NCBI RefSeq assembly: GCF_963924675.1
Contig: NC_089232.1
Coordinates: 33,802,842 to 33,866,841 of the forward strand
Reading direction: 5' to 3'
Origin: Phocoena phocoena
Taxonomy: Eukaryota; Chordata; Mammalia; Artiodactyla; Phocoenidae
DNA length: 64,000 bases
Shown one piece after another: positions 58,215 through 64,000 of the stretch. The first letter of the stretch is position 1. Each line of letters begins with the position of its first letter. The notes beneath the pieces are model-generated. The model was not told the origin of the DNA. It made no database searches and saw nothing but the letters and a program-made list of their open reading frames with translations. The position numbers and the translations under genes were made by a program.

Positions 58215-58443
58215 CCTCCTAGGGCAGTGGTTCTCAGCTGAGGCCATTTTGTCCTCCAAGGGACATTAGGCAAGGTCTGGAGACAATTTTGGTTGTCACA
58301 GCTGGGGTGGGTGTTGGGAGATGTTACTGGAATCTTGGGGGTAGAGACCAGAAATGCTGCTAAACATCCTACAGTGCACAGGACAGCCTCACAACGAAAG
58401 ACTATTAGGACAAAAGTAGTCAATAGTGCTAAAGCTGAAAAGG
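58215..58443 (+). mobile_element. MER5A (hAT-Charlie MITE) relic
   Basis: 'gcagtggttctcagctgagg', 'gggacattaggcaaggtctg', 'gacaattttggttgtcacag', 'aatgctgctaaacatcctac' and 'agtgcacaggacagcctcac' follow MER5A in order, nearly full length. No transposase is expected in this family. Confidence 0.9.
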
Positions 58444-58485
58444 TCTGCCCCTGAGTTACTTTGGAAATTCAATACTCCATGTAGA

Positions 58486-59250
58486 GGGTGTGGAGAAAAG
58501 GGAACCTTCCTACATTGTTGGTGGGAATGTAAATTGGTGCAGCCACTATGGAAAACACTATGGAGGTTCCTCAAAAAACTAAAAGTAGAGTTTCCATATG
58601 ATACAGCAATCCGACTCCTGGGCACATATCCAGACAAAACTCTAATTCGAAAAGATACAGGCACCCCTATGTTCGTAGCAGCACTAGTCACATTAGCCAA
58701 GACATGGAAACGACCTAAAATGTCCATCGACAGATGAATGCATAAAGAAGATGTGGTACATATACACAATGGAATACTACTCAGCCATAAAAAAGAATAA
58801 AATAATGCCATTTGCAGCAACATGGATGGACCTAGAGATGATCACACTAAATGAAGTAAGTCAGACAGAGAAAAACAAATACCTTATGATATCACTTATA
58901 TGTGGAATCTAAACTATGACACAGATGAACTTATCTGTGAAAATAACTCACAGACATAGAGAACAGACTTGTGGTTGCCAAGGGGAAGAGATGGATTGGG
59001 AGTTTGGGATTAGCAGTTGCAAACTACTATACATAGAATGGACGGACAACAAGGTCCTACTGTATAGCACAGGGAACTATATTCAATATCCTGTGATAAA
59101 CCATAATGGAAAAGAATATGAAAAAGAACGTGTATGTGTGTGTATATATATAAATATATAATATATCTCTGAATCACTGCTGTACAGCAGAAATTAGCAC
59201 AACACTGTAAATCAACTGTACTTGAATAAAATAAATTTTTAAAAATACAG
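58486..59250 (+). mobile_element. 5'-truncated L1 with target-site duplication
   Basis: Begins in distal ORF2 ('gggtgtggagaaaagggaac') and runs to 'aatcaactgtacttgaataa' plus an A-rich tail. The duplication tactccatgtaga is at 58473-58485 and 59251-59263. The frame 58426-58737 keeps about 85 ORF2 residues fused to unrelated upstream codons. Nearly full agreement with other young L1 tails suggests a fairly recent event. Confidence 0.95.
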
Positions 59251-59263
59251 TACTCCATGTAGA

Positions 59264-59564
59264 AGCTCTTAAAAGAGGACCAATATCACAGTATCATAGT
59301 AAATCTTCTATTATTATTGTAAGTTTCCTTTCATTAGACATTACACAGTCTACTTCTAGGTGAGTCAATTAACTGTAACAGATACATATACAATTTGTTA
59401 ACGAACTTAAATAATTTACACTCTAAAGGCATTATTTGTCACACATACACTAATGTCAGGACGTTGCTCTAGGAGCGAAAGGCTGCTCTGTCTGTGACAG
59501 GCCTACCGTGGGCAGAGCTGGGGATATTGAGCTAATTCCAAGGCTCCCTCCAGACTAGAGCTGA
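59264..59564. other. Unassigned sequence
   Basis: No repeat family recognised. GC content rises toward the tandem array that follows. Confidence 0.4.
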
Positions 59565-60680
59565 TCTGAGAAACCAGTGCTGATGGAAGCAGCAGCTGCA
59601 GCAGCAGGGCTGTAAGCTATGTGTTCTGTCCTCTGGGTGCTTGACAGGGAAGAGAGAGTGCCTCTCTCTCTAGGCCTCAGCGTAACTGGCCTATTTCATG
59701 GCTGGACAAACACAGGCTCCTTAGCCACTTTTCCATCCTTGACTGAGCTGTAAGTGGCCACAGTGTGACATAAAGCAAAGCTGGAATGCTCCTGCAAGGG
59801 CAGTGTGTAAAAAGAACTTGGCCTCCCAGACAGCGGGGCTGAGGTCCCTGATAAGACCAATGGTGGAGCAGCAGATCTCCTGAGGCCCAGAGGGTGTTGA
59901 TGTTGATGGAGCATTTCTATGGATCTGTTGACTCTCAGACTTCATCCCAGCCCCTGCTCCCAGACACTCTTCCCAGCCAGGGGTGAGGCCTAAAGTTCTC
60001 TGAAGACTAAAGGCCCAAAGACTGAAGGTGTCTGAAGAGAGTGTTGCTGTCATGGGGTGTGTTTCTGTGGTGCCACGGCCTCCCAGATGTCCTGCTTCAT
60101 CCTTAGTGAGAAATAAAGTCCAGTACATCTTCTCAGGTCCAGAGAGTGCGGTTGCCATGGGGTGCATTTCTATGGAGACGCTGCCTTCCATGGGTCCCTC
60201 CAGTCTATCGCGAGGTTTATAGGACAGCAAGCCTCAGGCTCAGAAAACTCTGACCTTGAGGGCTACACTTCTGTGGGTTCTTCCTCCAAATCATTGTTCC
60301 AAATCTTTGTCAGGGCCTAAAGTCAAGCACCGAATCGTCTCAGGCTCAGAGAGCGCTGATATTGAAGAGGAGATTACTCAGAAGCTACTGCCTAGAAGGT
60401 GCCCTTCCAGTCCTTGGGGAGCCCTAAAGGTGAGCAAGAAGTCTCCTCAGGTTTGGGGAGTGCTCCTGAGGAGGGGGGCCATTGTAGGGCGTAGCTGCCT
60501 CCCAGACCCCTTTCCCAGGCCTTGAGGGGACCTGAATACCACCAAGACATCTCCTCAATGTCAGAGATCTCTGCTGGAGAACAGAAGAGTTGTGAAGAGC
60601 AGTTGCCTCGCACAGGCCCTCTCCCGGCTTCAAGAAACCCTCAGGGTCAGCAACAGGTCTCTTCTGCTTTAAGCCAACAT
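59565..60680. repeat. Degenerate tandem array, period about 105 bp
   Basis: Hand alignment suggests about ten decayed units, with starts near 59565, 59674, 59770, 59876, 60031, 60131, 60232, 60338, 60445 and 60553. Each begins like 'ctcaggctcagagagtgctg', continues 'gcatttctatgg', then 'gcctcccaga', and ends like 'ccttgaggggacctaaagt'. Exact echoes include gcctcccaga at 59821, 60078 and 60497, gcatttctatgg at 59911 and 60164, and cctaaag at 59989, 60316 and 60423. One interval is about 155 bp. The open frames here, such as 59721-60230 on the minus strand, mirror the repeat. I know no family name for it. Confidence 0.7.
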
Positions 60681-60709
60681 TGGGCTCACCACTTTCTGGC
60701 TAATAATTG

Positions 60710-60915
60710 TGATTCTTATGGGTTAAATGTTCCTCAGGATATAGTCTATGGACCATCAGAATCACATGCACATTTTTTAAAAAACAAACAAATTTCTGTT
60801 CCCCACTCAAGACCTACTGAATCAAACTCCTAGTGTGGGATGGAGCCTAGGAATCTGAATTTTTAGCAAGTTCTCCTGATTCTGATGTTCTGCAAAATTT
60901 GAGAGTTACTGATAT
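60710..60915 (+). mobile_element. hAT-Charlie-type MITE relic
   Basis: 'gtctatggaccatcagaatc', 'caagacctactgaatcaaac', 'tggagcctaggaatctgaat' and 'ctcctgattctgatgttctg' belong to a common MER-type DNA-transposon fossil. I am unsure which subfamily. Confidence 0.7.
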
Positions 60916-61148
60916 ATGCCTTAAATGTTAGCTCAAAATATATTAGTTTTATATTGTTATTCCATGTATTATATTACCTTGTCAAATTGAGAACTTTTTA
61001 AAGTGCTGCTCGGTAGAAGATACAGTCTTTGAAAACATTTAAAAATTCTAAATCGATGAACTTATTATTATATTTTCCCAAAAAGTAGACAATCACCTTG
61101 AGGTCAGTTTCTCTACATATTGTTGTTGCCTACAAGACCTACCAGATA

Positions 61149-61408
61149 TGGAGGTGGGTCTAAATTAGGAATTTGGAATTAAGAGATACACACTACTATA
61201 TATAAAATAAACAACAAGGATCTACTGTACAGCTCAGGGAACTCTATTCAATATTCTGTAATAACCTAAGTGGGAAAAGAATCTGAAAAAGAAGAGATAT
61301 CTGAATCACTTCGGGGTATACCTGAAACATTGTAAATCAACTATACTTCAGTAAAAAATAAATTTAAAAAAGGAAATAAAAGAAACAGTAATAGAAATTG
61401 AAAATAAA
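61149..61408 (+). mobile_element. Very short 5'-truncated L1 with perfect duplication
   Basis: Contains only the L1 3' UTR ('ggaattaagagatacacact', 'ctactgtacagctcagggaa', 'aaatcaactatacttcagta') and an A-rich tail. A 15-bp duplication, aagacctaccagata, is exact at 61134-61148 and 61409-61423. Confidence 0.96.
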
Positions 61409-61423
61409 AAGACCTACCAGATA

Positions 61424-63330
61424 GTTGAGCACAAATTCAACAAACATTTGTTTATTAAAAATGTTCCACGTGTGATGTGGAAAAAACACACTGGAAAGAT
61501 GCTAACTTGAGAGCCAGTATAGTAAGTTCATGCAGGTGTCCAAGGAACCTAGATCTCCATATGCCTCTGAAAAGTAGCATGAATGGGCAAGACGCGGTTT
61601 TCCTTTGCAGTTTTCCAGGAGGAAATACCTTTTCAGAAAGTCTTATTAGGGAGGGCTACCTAAGGAGCCCTTGCCCAAAAAACAAACTTAGGACTCACAG
61701 TTTAGGAAATCAAGAGTTTGAGGTGACAGGAGTCCTCTTCGCTGAAATCCTACCCAAAATATGTTGAGGGTGTGTGTGTAGCTCTGTAGGGATCAAAGAA
61801 CACCGAACACCATTCAATCCATCTCTTCCGTGGAGTCTGGTGTTTTGTCTCCCTGAGGATGCTTTTGGTTGCAGGCAGTAGACCAAGAGTTTTTACATAG
61901 AAAAAGGACTTATTATTTCACAAAATAAGAAATGTAGAGTGAGGACAGTTACAGGAAATTCAGTAGCTCAACAATCCCCAAGGATGCAGATGTTTTCTCC
62001 CTGTCCACTCCACGTTATTCTGCCCCAGACGCAGTGCTGATGGATTGGAGAGGCACGTGGAAGAGAGGGTTCCTCATCCCTCCCTCCCTGAGGAAGATAC
62101 AGATGGGAGCCTCTCACTGGCTTGACCAGTGAGAGGGTAACAGAGAGAGACCAGCCTCCTCCCAGGCTATCCCAATCTCCTAAGAGCTTCTGGAACTCTT
62201 AAGTCAAGCCAGGTGGAGCCCCAGAGCCAGGGTTTGGCCCAAGTGTTTCTCTGGAAGGCTCTTCCCTTCCCCAACCCCATCAGTGCCTGAGCCTTTAGAC
62301 TCCGCTGCCCCATAAGCTACCTTCTCAGGGACCACTGAGGGAAGTGAGGCAGGCCAGGGGGTGAGATGCAGGAACGAGCCATGCCTTAGGAGATGGCTTT
62401 TCCCAACACCCAGCTCCCCATCTGGCAGCTCTGCCCTGTCCCATGACTCTGTGTAGTGCCACCCCAGCTTATCACATCTCATTAAGGAAAAAGAATACAA
62501 TAAAACCAAGCCTCTGGGGAAAAAGAAGTCACTGGGGAGTTCTCCCTTCCTGTATAAGTGCCTGCAGTCGTCCCAAGAATGATGTTTAGACAATTACACA
62601 CGTGCAGAGGAGAAAAGCATTTTCCCTACGTACACAGTGCTATTAGCAAGAAAAATCTTTTCCAGCAACTTCTCTGCGTACTTCCCTTCAAATCCTATTG
62701 GCCAGGAAGGGGACATATATTGATGCCTAAACCAATCACATGATAACAACTCATTGCAGGAGACCATTTCCCTGCACACACGTGTGGCTAGGCAGGGGCA
62801 CCCCTAAAACTGGGGTCTTCCAGCAAGGAAGAAATAAGGCAATGGGAATGGCAATTGGGTAAGTGACTAAGAGTGCCTACCATATTGGTCTTCAAATGTC
62901 CTAAGTCTAAAATATTGAATTTAAATACTGAGTTTGATACTTGAAGCAGAGTCACAGAAACTCTCTCTTTAAAACTTAGCAGCATGGTCACTAAGTAAAT
63001 GGGAGAAAATTACTCAACTCTCTGGGCCTTGTGTTCTTATCTATACAATGATAACAAACACAAGGTACAGGACACCCAGTGAAATATGAGTTTCTGTTAA
63101 ACCATGTCCTAAATATTACATGGGACTTATACTACAAAATTGTTTGTTGTTTACCTGAAATTCAAATTTCACTAGGTGTCCTGTATTTTTGTTAAATCTG
63201 GCAATCCTAGATGGATGGATTGTGGCTGGAGGGTGGGTAGGTGGAATGATGGGATGGATGAGATGGGTAGGTATAGTGATAGAACTCTTTGGGACAATTT
63301 TTCAATGGTCAAGGGCTGTGTGCCTCTGTG
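61424..63330. other. Unassigned sequence
   Basis: No gene or clear repeat over about 1.9 kb. A weak MIR-like minus-strand scrap lies near 62940-63060, and GGAT/GGGT-rich text at 63205-63270. Confidence 0.4.
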
Positions 63331-63339
63331 TATATGGGT

Positions 63340-63371
63340 GAGTGGGTGTGGGTGTGGGTGTGGGTGTGTGT
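63340..63371. repeat. (GTGTGG)n short repeat
   Basis: Four to five gtgtgg/gtgggt units. The C-terminal 'CGCGCGC' of a nearby open frame is an artefact of it. Confidence 0.9.
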
Positions 63372-63489
63372 GAATATGCGTGTATTTTCCTCAGAAACAG
63401 ACCAGGAAGGGAAGGCACATGATGAGAATTTGAAGAGCTAGTCCAGCCCAGAGAACAGAATATCTACTGCCAGGGAGATGAGAACGTGA

Positions 63490-63620
63490 ACATTTGCACT
63501 ATGATTACACACCAGTGACTCACTGTGTGATCTTTGATAAATCACACAACCTCTCTGTTATGCAGGGTTTCACATTAATGTAGATGAGATAATAATATCA
63601 GCTTTATTTCCGCCTCACAT
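63490..63620 (-). mobile_element. MIR SINE relic
   Basis: 'gactcactgtgtgatctttg', 'ataaatcacacaacctctct' and 'gtagatgagataataatatc' follow reversed MIR. Confidence 0.75.
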
Positions 63621-64000
63621 GAGATCAAGGTCACCTGAGCATTACTTATAAATTCCAGAATTGAAAAAGAGGCAAGGAATGGGTATTTTTTTACATTACA
63701 TCAATGAGAAGGGGGAATCAGAAAGCCCGGGTAGGCTTGGGATTCTTTTCTAATTTCTTTGGGAAGCGCTCACTAAATAAAGATTCGAACCTAATATAGG
63801 ATGCACTGATTACAACCCACACTTTGTTTCCAAGCCTTACTTCACATACCTGAATGTTTCCCTCATTAGCTGCGCACATCACCCTCTCACTGAATCAGCA
63901 GAATTTAGCAAATTCAGACATCAGCTGTTTCTTTCCTATATTTGACAGGAAACCTATTGCAACCCAGTGATTTCCCAGGGTTTATTTTTTCACAAGTGCC
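63621..64000. other. Unassigned sequence
   Basis: Nothing recognised up to the window end. Confidence 0.45.

Noticed and set aside
59721..60230. A 169-codon minus-strand frame with internally repeated phrases
   Set aside because: The repeats come from the ~105-bp tandem array. Unit lengths are not consistently multiples of three, so a maintained coding frame is unlikely.
1..64000. Possible CRISPR array, operon, phage or defence system
   Set aside because: No regularly spaced direct repeats with unique spacers, no dense same-strand coding and no prokaryotic genes. The window is typical mammalian noncoding DNA.

Overview
This window is AT-rich mammalian nuclear DNA, and the repeat content points to a cetacean, probably a toothed whale. 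At least eight copies of a GC-rich, tRNA-derived SINE are present. Each carries a 'ggcttccctggtggcgcag' head and a body ending near 'gcccgcgtaccgc', the form that is abundant in dolphins and whales. Older, longer relatives of the CHR (Cetacea-Hippo-Ruminant) type are also present, with L1 3' ends of the cetartiodactyl type and ancient mammalian MIR, L2, MER5, MaLR and Tigger-like relics. The assignment rests on recognising these families by eye. I see no intact protein-coding gene, no convincing host exon, no functional RNA gene and no CRISPR array. Whether the window is intergenic or lies in a large intron cannot be decided from the sequence.

The one gene-derived feature is a 5'-truncated, intronless copy of MYH9 (nonmuscle myosin heavy chain IIA) at about 24.1-27.0 kb on the plus strand. 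It covers the distal coiled-coil rod, the nonhelical tail, the 3' UTR with AATAAA, and a poly(A) tail. A 12-bp target-site duplication bounds it on both sides. Frameshifts and several in-frame stops make it a processed pseudogene. Its GC-rich codons produce the long open frames seen on both strands there, and those should not be read as genes.

Layout: 0-11 kb is mostly L1 relics with nested SINEs, including an old L1 at 8.6-11.2 kb split by two SINEs. 11-20 kb holds sparse repeats: L2, L1, an unresolved ancient repeat and a MaLR LTR. 20-24 kb contains young insertions, namely a truncated L1 with clean duplications, three SINEs and an L1 with a twin-priming inversion. 24-27 kb is the MYH9 retrocopy. 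27-48 kb mixes unique sequence with L1 tails, MIR, L2, a Tigger-like MITE inside a MIR, and purine or dinucleotide tracts. 48-54 kb is the least repetitive part and holds one candidate conserved noncoding segment. 54-62 kb has L1, SINEs, MER5A and a decayed tandem array with a period near 105 bp (about 59.6-60.7 kb), which I cannot assign to any known family. The last 2.5 kb is mostly unique.

There is no operon or pathway here. The story is one of retrotransposition: L1 machinery mobilised itself, the SINEs and an MYH9 mRNA. I found no evidence for a novel biological system. The items most worth a second look are the ~105-bp array, the MYH9 retrocopy and several well-delimited insertions usable as phylogenetic markers.
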